Assembly (NCBI GenBank): GCA_016200895.1
Contig: JACQDX010000033.1
Span: 25,712-89,711, forward strand
DNA length: 64,000 bases
Source of the DNA: Burkholderiales bacterium
Lineage (GTDB): Bacteria; Pseudomonadota; Gammaproteobacteria; Burkholderiales; Burkholderiaceae_D
Direction of reading: 5' to 3'
The notes under the pieces are model-generated. The model saw nothing but the letters and a program-made list of their open reading frames with translations, was not told the origin of the DNA and searched no databases. Below are positions 1 to 8,113 of the stretch, piece after piece; position 1 is the stretch's first letter; every line of letters begins with the position of its first letter. A program made the translations under genes and the position numbers.

Positions 1-50
1 CAGGCTGGTCCCATTGCTTTGCGCCCTGAGGAGGAAAATGAAACAAATAT

Positions 51-176
51 TCAGGGTTGAGATGGTGTGCTGGAGGGTGTTGCAGGGGCAGGCTTGGCTG
101 GCATGACCAGCGGGCCTTTCTGGCCGCAAGCTGCCAATAAAGACATGATGAAAAATAGGCTAATCAGTTTGCGCAT
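51..176 (-). CDS. lptM: LptM-like small lipoprotein (YifL family)
   Basis: A 41-residue lipoprotein. It begins MRKLISLFF, has a short hydrophobic signal and the lipobox LLAACGQKGPL, and ends in a Pro/Ala/Ser-rich tail. The CGQKGPL sequence right after the lipidated cysteine is the hallmark of LptM/YifL, which is known in E. coli to assist maturation of the LptDE lipopolysaccharide translocon in the outer membrane. I chose the inner ATG at 176 rather than an ATG 29 codons upstream, because the longer version puts non-signal sequence before the signal peptide and would overlap the start of cyaY. The gene is divergent from cyaY. In many proteobacteria lysA lies directly downstream; here only 50 bases remain before the window edge and I cannot identify its start. 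Confidence 0.85.
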   Translation of the reverse strand: MRKLISLFFIMSLLAACGQKGPLVMPAKPAPATPSSTPSQP

Positions 177-238
177 CTTGTATTCCCTGAACACCGTATA
201 GAATGGCGTTTTTACATATAAAGACGCTGGAGTGTAGC

Positions 239-550
239 ATGACTGAATCTGAATTTCTGGCACTGGCAGATACTTGCTTGCAGCAAGTCGAGCAATTATT
301 TGAGCAAGCCTTTGAAAACGATGAATACGATGTCGAGTGCAGTCGCAGCGGCAATGTATTGACGATAGAATTTATCGATACCAACTCTAAAATCATTGTC
401 AATAGCCAGGCGCCGATGCAAGAGATGTGGGTGGCCGCACGCAGTGGCGGCTTCCATTATAAATATGATGGGAAGCATTGGCTCAATACCCGCGATGGCT
501 CAGAATTGTTTGCGACCTTGTCCCGCGTGGCGCAAGAACAAGGCCGCTGA
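239..550 (+). CDS. cyaY: Iron donor protein CyaY (bacterial frataxin)
   Basis: A 103-residue cytosolic protein beginning MTESEFLALAD, the usual length for CyaY. The acidic first helix (EQLFEQAFENDEYDVECS) and the following beta strands (GNVLTIEF, IIVNSQAP) with the MQEMWVAARSGGFHY core are typical of the frataxin family. The family binds iron on the acidic ridge and modulates iron delivery to the IscS/IscU iron-sulfur cluster machinery. An ATG 12 codons further upstream is possible but would add non-conserved residues. The gene stands alone, divergent from lptM and convergent with the broken mrcA gene, whose tail ends only 15 bases after the cyaY stop. This cyaY/mrcA/pilM neighbourhood is common in Burkholderiales. 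Confidence 0.93.
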   Translation: MTESEFLALADTCLQQVEQLFEQAFENDEYDVECSRSGNVLTIEFIDTNSKIIVNSQAPMQEMWVAARSGGFHYKYDGKHWLNTRDGSELFATLSRVAQEQGR

Positions 551-564
551 GCAGGCCTATAGGG

Positions 565-2587
565 CTACTCTTCTATGATACTCATCGGTGGTGCGAGCGT
601 AGTCACGCCCGCTCCAGGTGGGTTTTCAGCATAAAAATAATCTCCGTCAGCTGCAATGATGCCTTTAGGTACCGGCCTTTCCTCAATCGGGAATTCTTTC
701 AGGATTTTTTGCATATAGCCTATCCAGATAGGCAGGGCCAGGCCGCCACCGGTTTCTTTATTACCAAGGTTTCTTGGTTGATCAAAACCTATCCAGGCTA
801 TGCCAACGACTTTGGATTGATAACCGGCGTGTCACCGCGCCCGCACCCAGTGCCAGGGTCAGGTAAGGCGGATTTTTCTCAGGCAGGAAGCCAAATCGGC
901 TGGTGTATTCCTGACCATATTTCGCACCTATCCTGTGCAGGATGCGGATAGAAATCATGTTCTTGGACTTGGTCAGGCCACGACGCATGGTCATTGGTCC
1001 CTCATATTTACCATCATAATTCTTCGGTTCCCACGCCTGGCCACCCGTCTGGCCTGCATCAAAGCTGATAGGTTCATCATTGATAATGGTGGATGGTGAC
1101 AAACCTTTTTCTAGCGAGGCTGAATAAATGAAGGGTTTGAAGCTGGAGCCAGGCTGACGCCAGGCCTGGGTCACATGGTTGAATTTGTTCAGGTTATAGT
1201 CAAAACCACCGACCAGAGCGCGGATGGCACCGTCAGTTGTATTGGTAGCAACAAAGGCAGACTGTACCTCAGGCATTTGGGTAATGCTCCAGCTTTTGCC
1301 TTCCAATACCACGCGTATGACTGCGCCGCGTTGTATGCGTTTGTTTGCCGGGGTTTTGACTGACAAGCCACTGGCGGCAAAAGTCAGGCCGGTGTCTTCA
1401 ATACGGATTTCTTCGCCTGAAGACAAGACTGCACGTACCAGTTTAGGCGTGGCCTCCAGCACCATGGCGACTTGTAAATCATCGCTGTCTGTATGATCAG
1501 CCAATTCTTTCTCTATGGCATCTTCAGCAGCTTCCTTACCTTCAGGTATGGTGATGATGGCCTCTGGTCCGCGATAGCCATGACGTTTTTCATAATCCAT
1601 GACACCACGGCGCAAGGACAGATAGGCAGTGTCCTGGTCAGTCTTGGTAATGGTAGTGTAAACATTTAGGCCACGGGTGTAGGTTTCTTCCTTGAATTGC
1701 TCATACACCAATTGACGCGCCATTTCTGCAACATATTCGGCATGGATGCCAAATTCATTGCTATTGGTTTTGGTGATCAGTTCTTCATTCCTGGCTTGTT
1801 CGTATTGCGCCTCGGTGATGTAGCCAAGATTGCGCATCCTTTGCAAGATATATTGCTGTCTGACGGTAGCGCGCTTGGGATTGGCGACCGGATTATAGGC
1901 TGATGGCGCTTTTGGCAAGCCAGCCAGCATCGCCGCTTCGGCGATGGTGACATCTTTCAATTCCTTGCCAAAATAGATTTGGGCGGCAGAGGAAAAACCA
2001 TAGGCGCGTTGTCCCAGATAAATCTGGTTCATATAAATTTCAAGAATCTGATCCTTGGTCAGATTTTGCTCTATCTTCCAGGCCAGCAGGATTTCATAAA
2101 TCTTGCGCTTGAAGGTTTGCTCACTTGAGAGAAAGAAATTCCTGGCAACCTGCTGAGTAATGGTCGATGCGCCCTGTTTGGCGCCACCAGTAAGATTATG
2201 TATTGTTGCTCTGGTAATACCCTGGTAATCAACTCCGCCATGCTCGTAAAAACGATCATCTTCAATCGCCAGCACAGCTTTCTTCATGATTTCCGGGATA
2301 TCTTTGAAGTGCACGACATTGCGCCGCTCTTCACCAAATTCGGCGATCAACATGTTGTCTGCCGAGAAAACCCGCAGTGGCATTTTGGGCTTGTAACTGG
2401 TGATCGAATCCAGTTCTGGCAAATTAGGATAAGCCATTGTAAGTGCAAAACCGATAATTAATGCTCCTGCTACAACTAATCCGAATAAAACACCCGTAGT
2501 TCCGAGTACAATGCGGGCGAAAAGCTTTCCAGCCGTGCGCTTTTTTGGCTCAGGTTGATTGTCGGGTTCTAGGTTTTGATCTGACAT
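565..2587 (-). pseudogene. mrcA: Broken PBP1A gene (bifunctional penicillin-binding protein) with internal deletion
   Basis: The first about 586 codons are a normal class A PBP: cytoplasmic tail, membrane anchor (residues about 25-50), the glycosyltransferase domain (EDDRFYEHGG, GASTITQQVARNFF) and the transpeptidase domain with the SxxK motif (PGSSFKPF) and SxN motif (KSKNM). After ALGAGAVT near position 830 the frame breaks and stops at 782 after 15 unrelated residues. The proper C-terminus (AGYQSKVVGIAWIGFDQP and onward, ending ...MSIIEE) continues without a stop in another frame down to the TAG at 565-567. In intact homologues GAVT and AGYQ are about 95-100 residues apart, and that stretch carries the KTG(T) motif. 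About 290-300 bp therefore appears deleted and not in a multiple of three. The glycosyltransferase could still be made; the transpeptidase cannot work. Either a real lesion or an assembly error. Divergent from pilM. Confidence 0.85.
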
Positions 2588-2901
2588 AGGGGCTAATTGT
2601 AAATAAGGCAGCAGACATTATAGCCGCCTTCCATGAGCATTAGACTGTCAGTAGATAAGTGGATTTGTAAGCAAATTTTCAGAATATTCGAAATGTACGT
2701 GGATATTTGGCAACGCATAAGGGTAGTGCTGCGCGGAAATTGCTTTACCAATGCCAGTCTTATTGCTAGGATTTCATGTAAGCTTGGATAATTGTCTTGT
2801 AAATAGCGGTTTTTAAAGAGAATTTACTTTTGGCAATATAATGTTTCGCACATGTAATTTTGTGTAAATTGAAATGATGATGTAATCGTGAGGGGATATT
2901 C
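2588..2901 (+). promoter_or_regulatory. Divergent intergenic region mrcA/pilM with candidate pil promoter
   Basis: This 314-base stretch holds no gene. A perfect -10 box TATAAT lies at 2837-2842, about 60 bases upstream of the TTG start of pilM, with only a weak T/A-rich -35 near 2813. A GAGGGG ribosome binding site at 2890-2895 precedes the TTG. The region must also hold the mrcA promoter on the other strand, but no clear box was seen there. Confidence 0.4.
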
Positions 2902-3981
2902 TTGGCTTTAGATCTGGCTTCGTTGCTCGGCAGAAAAAATCCGCCACTATTTGGTCTGGATATCAGTTCTCTCGATATCAAGCTTGTTGAACTTTCGGAA
3001 GGAAGCAACAAGTCTTATCGACTTGAGCGTTATGCCTCTGAACCACTGCCCAAAGGGGCGGTGTTGGATGGCAATATCGAGAATATTGAACAAGTGACTG
3101 AGGCAGTCCGCAAACTCGTCAAGAAAAGCGGAACCTCAGCCAAAAACGTAGCAATGGCAATGCCGGCATCCGCCGTCATTACAAAAAAAATTATACTCGC
3201 CGGGACCTTGACCGAACAGGCACTCGAAGTGCAGGTCGAGTCTGAAGCCAGTCAGTACATACCTTTCTCCATGGACGAAGTCAGCCTGGATTTCTGTGTG
3301 CTGGGGCCGGCGGCCAATGCGGAAGAAGATATAGAAGTGATGCTTGCTGCGTCTAGAAAAGAAAAAATTGAAGATCGCGTGGCCATCATACAGGCAGCGG
3401 GCTTGCAAGCCAAAGTCATGGATATTGAATCCTATGCTGCGCGTGCTGCCGTGTCACGTCTGGTCGATCAGCAAGCAAATGCTGGCAAGGATCAGATTTA
3501 CGCGATATTCCAGATAGGCTCCAAACGTACTTATATTTTCATCATGCTCAATGGCGATGTCATCTATGAGCGTGAGCAGCAGTTTGGTGGTGCCCAGTTG
3601 ACTCAGGATATTGTCAGAAATTATGGCCTTTCTTTAGAAGAAGCTGAGCAGAAAAAGAAAAGTGGCGACTTGCCTGATACGTATGAAATGGAATTGCTGG
3701 AGCCTTTCCTGGAGAGTGCAGCGCTGGAAGTAACACGCGCGATACAATTCTTTTTCACCTCGACGCCGTTCACCCGGGTGGATCAGATTTACTTGTCCGG
3801 TGGTTGCGCAGTGATACCTGGCCTGGTTGACATCATTGCTGAGCGTACCAAGATTTCTACTGCGGTGGTCAGTCCGTTTAAGGGAATGGAACTCGGTTCA
3901 GGCGTCAACGAGAAGGCTCTGCGCAATGATGCTCCCGCGTATATGGTTGCCTGCGGTCTGGCATTACGGAGATTCGGCTGA
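2902..3981 (+). CDS. pilM: Type IV pilus assembly protein PilM
   Basis: 359 residues, actin-like ATPase fold. The phosphate-binding signature LFGLDISSLDIKLVEL (residues 16-31) and the C-terminal YLSGGCAVIPGL segment are typical. PilM sits on the cytoplasmic face and binds the N-terminal tail of PilN, linking the pilus motor to the PilN-O-P alignment complex. Translation appears to start at TTG (MALDLASLLGRK) behind a GAGGGG Shine-Dalgarno; no ATG gives the conserved N-terminus. It is the first gene of pilMNOPQ. Its TGA shares bases with the ATG of pilN (TGATG), indicating translational coupling. Confidence 0.95.
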   Translation: MALDLASLLGRKNPPLFGLDISSLDIKLVELSEGSNKSYRLERYASEPLPKGAVLDGNIENIEQVTEAVRKLVKKSGTSAKNVAMAMPASAVITKKIILAGTLTEQALEVQVESEASQYIPFSMDEVSLDFCVLGPAANAEEDIEVMLAASRKEKIEDRVAIIQAAGLQAKVMDIESYAARAAVSRLVDQQANAGKDQIYAIFQIGSKRTYIFIMLNGDVIYEREQQFGGAQLTQDIVRNYGLSLEEAEQKKKSGDLPDTYEMELLEPFLESAALEVTRAIQFFFTSTPFTRVDQIYLSGGCAVIPGLVDIIAERTKISTAVVSPFKGMELGSGVNEKALRNDAPAYMVACGLALRRFG

Positions 3982-4664
3982 TGATCAAGATTAATCTCCT
4001 GCCGCACAGGGAAGAAAAGCGCAAGCAGCTGAAAAGTGATTTTTATGGCCTGTTGCTGTTGGCTGCGATAGCGGGTGCTTTGGTTGTGGTCGTTGTCAGT
4101 GCTTACTTTGGGCGTGAACTGTCAATCCAGACTGAGAAAAATGAATTTATCAAGAAAGAGAACGCCAAGCTTGATGATCGCATTAAAGAAATCGCTACTT
4201 TAAGGCAGGAAATTGATGGCTTGAAAGCGCGCCAGCAAGCCGTTGAGGATTTGCAGGGCGATCGTAATCAGCCTGTGTATTTGCTGGATGAATTGGTCAA
4301 GCTGACTCCTGAAGGGGTCTACCTCAAGCAACTGAATCAGGATGGACAGAAAGTCATTTTAGGTGGTTACGCACAATCTCAGGACAGGGTTGCTGAATTT
4401 ATCCGCAATCTGGGTAACAAGTCTGATTGGATGTACAAACCAGAGTTGAACGATATTCACTCCACTGGCTTAGGTCAAGGCAGGGATGCGAAAAAAGTAT
4501 TTGAATTTAAGGTAAATGTGAACATCAAGCGCCCACGTGAGAGAGAAGAAGCTGCTTCTCAAGCTGCCGCTTCGGCTGCTGCACTCGGAACTGCGGCACC
4601 TGCTACAGCCGTGCAAGCGCAGGTATCCGCTTCGCAAGCTGCTGATGTTGGCAAAAAACCATAG
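3981..4664 (+). CDS. pilN: Type IV pilus assembly protein PilN
   Basis: 227 residues, bitopic inner-membrane protein. It opens with MIKINLLPHREEKRK, the conserved cytoplasmic motif that docks into PilM. One transmembrane helix follows (residues about 22-45, GLLLLAAIAGALVVVVVSA), then a coiled coil (about 50-95) and a periplasmic ferredoxin-like domain. The C-terminal 40 residues are Ala/Ser/Gln-rich and probably unstructured. It pairs with PilO in the periplasm. It overlaps pilM by one base and is followed after 37 bases by pilO. Confidence 0.95.
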   Translation: MIKINLLPHREEKRKQLKSDFYGLLLLAAIAGALVVVVVSAYFGRELSIQTEKNEFIKKENAKLDDRIKEIATLRQEIDGLKARQQAVEDLQGDRNQPVYLLDELVKLTPEGVYLKQLNQDGQKVILGGYAQSQDRVAEFIRNLGNKSDWMYKPELNDIHSTGLGQGRDAKKVFEFKVNVNIKRPREREEAASQAAASAAALGTAAPATAVQAQVSASQAADVGKKP

Positions 4665-4701
4665 TGTGTGATTATTTATGCAATGCAACGGAAGATTGTA
4701 A

Positions 4702-5355
4702 ATGGCGATTAATCTGAATGAAATTGGCGGGTCAGTTGGCGCTCAATTTCAAGGCTTGAATGGATTGCACCCTGGCCTGTGGCCATTTGCGCCACGTATT
4801 GCTTCTGCAATGGGTGTCTTGATTGTTGTGGTCGCATTGGGTTGGTATTTCCAATGGGATGGTCAGATGACGGCTATAGAAACTGGTCAGGCTGAAGAGG
4901 TCAAGCTCAGGGGGGAATACAAACAAAAGCTGCAACAGGCGATTAATCTGGATGCCTTGAAAGAACAACGCAAGCTGGTGCAACAGTATGTCGCCACAAT
5001 GGAGAAGCAATTGCCTAGTCAGGCAGAAATGGCGGCTCTCCTGGCTGATATTAATCAGGCCGGTCAAGGCCGTGGATTGGCTTTTGACTCTTTTGTACCA
5101 GGCTTGCCAGCCGTAAAAGATTACTATGCAGAATTACCTATTGCCATCAAGATTCAGGGCAATTATCACGATCTCGGGCAATTTGTTGCTGATATTGCAA
5201 AGTTGCCAAGGATTGTTACTTTGAATAATCTGAATATCACCCGTAATCCGGATGGTGTTTTGATACTTGATGTGACAGCGAAAACATTCCGTTATTTGAA
5301 TAGGGACGAAGTTCTGGATCAGGCTGAAAAGAAGAAAAAGGAGCCTAAAAAATGA
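4702..5355 (+). CDS. pilO: Type IV pilus assembly protein PilO
   Basis: 217 residues. After about 30 cytoplasmic residues comes one transmembrane helix (about 34-52, IASAMGVLIVVVALGWYF), a coiled coil (about 65-105) and a periplasmic domain with the family motif IKIQGNYHDLGQFVADIAKLPRIV (around residues 150-172). PilO dimerises with PilN and contacts the lipoprotein PilP. The end is Lys-rich (AEKKKKEPKK) and overlaps the start of pilP by four bases (ATGA), so the two are probably translated together. Confidence 0.95.
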   Translation: MAINLNEIGGSVGAQFQGLNGLHPGLWPFAPRIASAMGVLIVVVALGWYFQWDGQMTAIETGQAEEVKLRGEYKQKLQQAINLDALKEQRKLVQQYVATMEKQLPSQAEMAALLADINQAGQGRGLAFDSFVPGLPAVKDYYAELPIAIKIQGNYHDLGQFVADIAKLPRIVTLNNLNITRNPDGVLILDVTAKTFRYLNRDEVLDQAEKKKKEPKK

Positions 5356-5891
5356 AGAACATCGTCATTAGACCTGTGCTTGGTTTACTCCTTGTGCTCT
5401 CCTTATCCGCATGCGGTGATAGTCAGGAAACAGAGTTGCGTGCCTGGATGAATACAGAACAAAAGCAGGCAAAAGCGGTTATCCCCAAACTCAGTCCTCC
5501 AAAAGTTTATGTACCATTTGCATATGGCGGCAAAGAAAGTATCGAGCCCTTTAATCCTGCCAAATTACTGGTAGTGCTTGCACGTCTTAAGGCTGAGTCA
5601 AGTAATGGTATCAAGCCCAACCTCGAAAGACCACGGGAGGCACTCGAATCATTTCCCATGGATAGCTTGAAGATGGTGGGCACAATCGAGAAAAACAAGA
5701 TGGTATATGCCCTAGTGCAAGTCGATAAGACAGTGTATCAAGTCAAGTTAGGGTCTTATTTAGGTCAGAATTTGGGACTGATTACAAAAATTTCGGAGAG
5801 TGATATCGAAATCAAAGAAACGGTTCAGGATGCGGCAGGTGATTGGACTGAGCGGCTATCCAAGTTAGAGTTGCAGGAGGCAAAGAAATGA
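5352..5891 (+). CDS. pilP: Type IV pilus lipoprotein PilP
   Basis: 179 residues with a lipoprotein signal ending in LSLSACGD (lipidated Cys about residue 22). Then comes a Pro-rich linker (KLSPPKVYVPFAYGG) and the small beta-sandwich domain with the motifs LESFPMDSLKMVGTI and YQVKLGSYLGQNLGLI seen in all PilP proteins. PilP links the inner-membrane PilN-PilO pair to the N-domains of the PilQ secretin. It overlaps pilO upstream and pilQ downstream by four bases each. Confidence 0.95.
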   Translation: MKNIVIRPVLGLLLVLSLSACGDSQETELRAWMNTEQKQAKAVIPKLSPPKVYVPFAYGGKESIEPFNPAKLLVVLARLKAESSNGIKPNLERPREALESFPMDSLKMVGTIEKNKMVYALVQVDKTVYQVKLGSYLGQNLGLITKISESDIEIKETVQDAAGDWTERLSKLELQEAKK

Positions 5892-8038
5892 ATGCGTTGA
5901 TAAATACAAGTATAAGGGGCGCCAAAGTGGTCAAATTTATTTTATTTGCGTTGCTTGGTTTTTGCAGTGTGGCTTTTGCCCAGACGAATTCGATAGAATC
6001 GTTAACTGCTAACCAGCAAGGGGCGAACATTATCGTCAAGATTACCTTGAAAAAACCTTTGGAAAAACTTCCTCTGGGTTTTGCCATTGCTAATCCATCC
6101 AGGATCGCCATCGATTTTGCCGACGTCAGCAATAACACTGGTAAGTCGTCGTTCGAAATGAATATGGGCGATTTAAGGGCAATTAATCTTATTGAGGCAA
6201 CAGGGCGGTCCCGCCTGATTTTCAATCTGAACAAGTCACTCAATTATGCAACTGCGATTGACGGCAATTCTCTGATTGTCACTATTGATGCTTCTGGTGG
6301 TGTTGCAACTGCAGTCAATTCCCAAGGTTTGCCAGTCAATGTACAGCCAGCAGTTGCGGCAAAACGTGCTTTGCGTGATATCGATTTCCGTCGTGGTGCA
6401 GCAGGTGAAGGCCGTGTCGTTATTGATTTGCCGCTGGATCAGGTTGCGGTTGATATCCGTCAGCAAGGGCAAAAAATCATTGTGGATTTCCTCAAGGTCA
6501 GCCTGCCAGAGTCTTTGCGCCGTCGTCTTGACGTGGCTGATTATGGTTCACCTGTGCAATTGATCACGACCACGCCAAATGGTGAAAATGTCCGCATGGT
6601 CATTGAGCCTACCGGCTTGTGGGAACATAGTGCTTACCAGAGTGACACCCAGTTTGTGGTTGAAGTAAAACCGATCAAGGAAGACCCGAACAAGCTGACA
6701 CAGGGTACGCAAGGCTATCGTGGCGAGCGTCTGTCTTTCAATTTCCAGAATATTGAAATTCGTGCCATTTTGCAGATTATTGCTGAAGTCAGCAGCCTCA
6801 ATATTATTGCCAGTGACACTGTGAATGGGACGATTACTTTGCGTTTGAAAGACGTGCCATGGGATCAGGCACTCGATATCATCATGCAGTCCAAGGGCTT
6901 GGACATGCGCAAAAATGGTTCTGTTATCTGGATCGCTCCAAAAGAAGAGTTATTAACCAAAGAAAAACTCGAACTTGAGCAAAAAGCACAGATCGCTGAA
7001 CTGGAACCAGTAAAAACAGAATCTTTCCAACTTAACTATCAAAAAGCTGAAGCTTTTAAATTGGTCTTTGGTGTGGATGGTGGTAGTACCAACCGCATTT
7101 TGTCCAAGCGTGGTAGCGCAGTAATTGAACCTCGTACCAATCAATTGTTTGTTACTGATATTCCTTCCAAACTGGAAGAAGTCCGTAAATTGATCGCTAA
7201 AACTGATATTGCTTCAAGACAGGTATTGATAGAAGCGCGTATTGTTGAGGCCGATGATAAGTTCAGTAAAAATCTCGGTGCCAAACTGGGTTTTGCGGAT
7301 TTGCGTGGCCTGAGTGGCGGTAATACTGGTTACCAACTGGCGGGAAATCAGCGGGTTGCTCTTACCGGTAACTACTTGGGCGTTGGTGAGCAAACACTGC
7401 AAGCTAAAGTTACTGATCAAAGTTTTATCCCAAATACGCAATTTGTGAGCTTGCCTGCAGCTGGTATTAATGGTTTAAATGCAGGTAGTCTGGCAGTCAG
7501 TCTGTTTTCCTCAGCCGCTAACCGTTTCCTGAATCTGGAATTGTCAGCCCTGGAAGCAGATGGCAAGGGTAAAATAGTGTCAAGTCCACGCGTTGTGACT
7601 GCTGACCAATTGAAAGCGTCGATAGAACAAGGTACAGAATTGCCGTATCAAGTCGCGACTTCAAGTGGTGCAACATCAATCTTCTTCCGTAAGGCAACTT
7701 TGAGACTGGAAGTTACTCCGCAAATTACCCCGGATGGAAATGTCATCCTTGATGTTGATGTTCATAAAGACAGCGTTGGTCAAGAAACCAGGGCAGGCTT
7801 TGCGATTGATACCAAAGAAGTAAAAACCATCGTCCTGGTTGAAAATGGCGGCACAGTGGTGTTGGGTGGTATATTCCAGCAAACTGAGCGCGATAGTGTG
7901 ACAAAAGTACCGTTCTTTGGCGACCTTCCATTGTTTGGCAATTTGTTCAAAACCACTGGTCGCACGAATGACAAAACTGAATTGCTGATTTTTATTACTC
8001 CCAAGATTGTTGCAGAGAAATTTAGCAACAAACAATAA
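5888..8038 (+). CDS. pilQ: Type IV pilus secretin PilQ
   Basis: 716 residues; outer-membrane channel through which the pilus leaves the cell. A signal peptide ends near residue 31 (SVAFA-QTNS). Two AMIN domains (about 36-130 and 165-260) would bind peptidoglycan. The N-domains (about 285-440) start at LSFNFQNIEIRAILQIIAEV. The C-terminal secretin domain (about 540-705) ends in VPFFGDLPLFGNLF and ELLIFITPKIV, the secretin signature. The start ATG overlaps the pilP stop. It is followed after 75 bases by the repeat lipoprotein gene on the same strand, an unusual insertion before aroK. Confidence 0.96.
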   Translation: MNALINTSIRGAKVVKFILFALLGFCSVAFAQTNSIESLTANQQGANIIVKITLKKPLEKLPLGFAIANPSRIAIDFADVSNNTGKSSFEMNMGDLRAINLIEATGRSRLIFNLNKSLNYATAIDGNSLIVTIDASGGVATAVNSQGLPVNVQPAVAAKRALRDIDFRRGAAGEGRVVIDLPLDQVAVDIRQQGQKIIVDFLKVSLPESLRRRLDVADYGSPVQLITTTPNGENVRMVIEPTGLWEHSAYQSDTQFVVEVKPIKEDPNKLTQGTQGYRGERLSFNFQNIEIRAILQIIAEVSSLNIIASDTVNGTITLRLKDVPWDQALDIIMQSKGLDMRKNGSVIWIAPKEELLTKEKLELEQKAQIAELEPVKTESFQLNYQKAEAFKLVFGVDGGSTNRILSKRGSAVIEPRTNQLFVTDIPSKLEEVRKLIAKTDIASRQVLIEARIVEADDKFSKNLGAKLGFADLRGLSGGNTGYQLAGNQRVALTGNYLGVGEQTLQAKVTDQSFIPNTQFVSLPAAGINGLNAGSLAVSLFSSAANRFLNLELSALEADGKGKIVSSPRVVTADQLKASIEQGTELPYQVATSSGATSIFFRKATLRLEVTPQITPDGNVILDVDVHKDSVGQETRAGFAIDTKEVKTIVLVENGGTVVLGGIFQQTERDSVTKVPFFGDLPLFGNLFKTTGRTNDKTELLIFITPKIVAEKFSNKQ

Positions 8039-8113
8039 AGAGTTCTGGGCTTGAGATGCATGTCATTGAATGGCAAACCGATTTTCTGAATTCGTAAAAA
8101 ATATAGGTGTTTC

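Noticed and set aside
1..50. Start of lysA downstream of lptM
   Set aside because: Expected from neighbourhood, but no convincing start codon and ribosome site can be read in 50 bases.
478..951. 157-codon plus-strand ORF
   Set aside because: Antisense to the tail of the mrcA gene, whose minus-strand translation is clearly conserved; it exists only because of that gene's composition.
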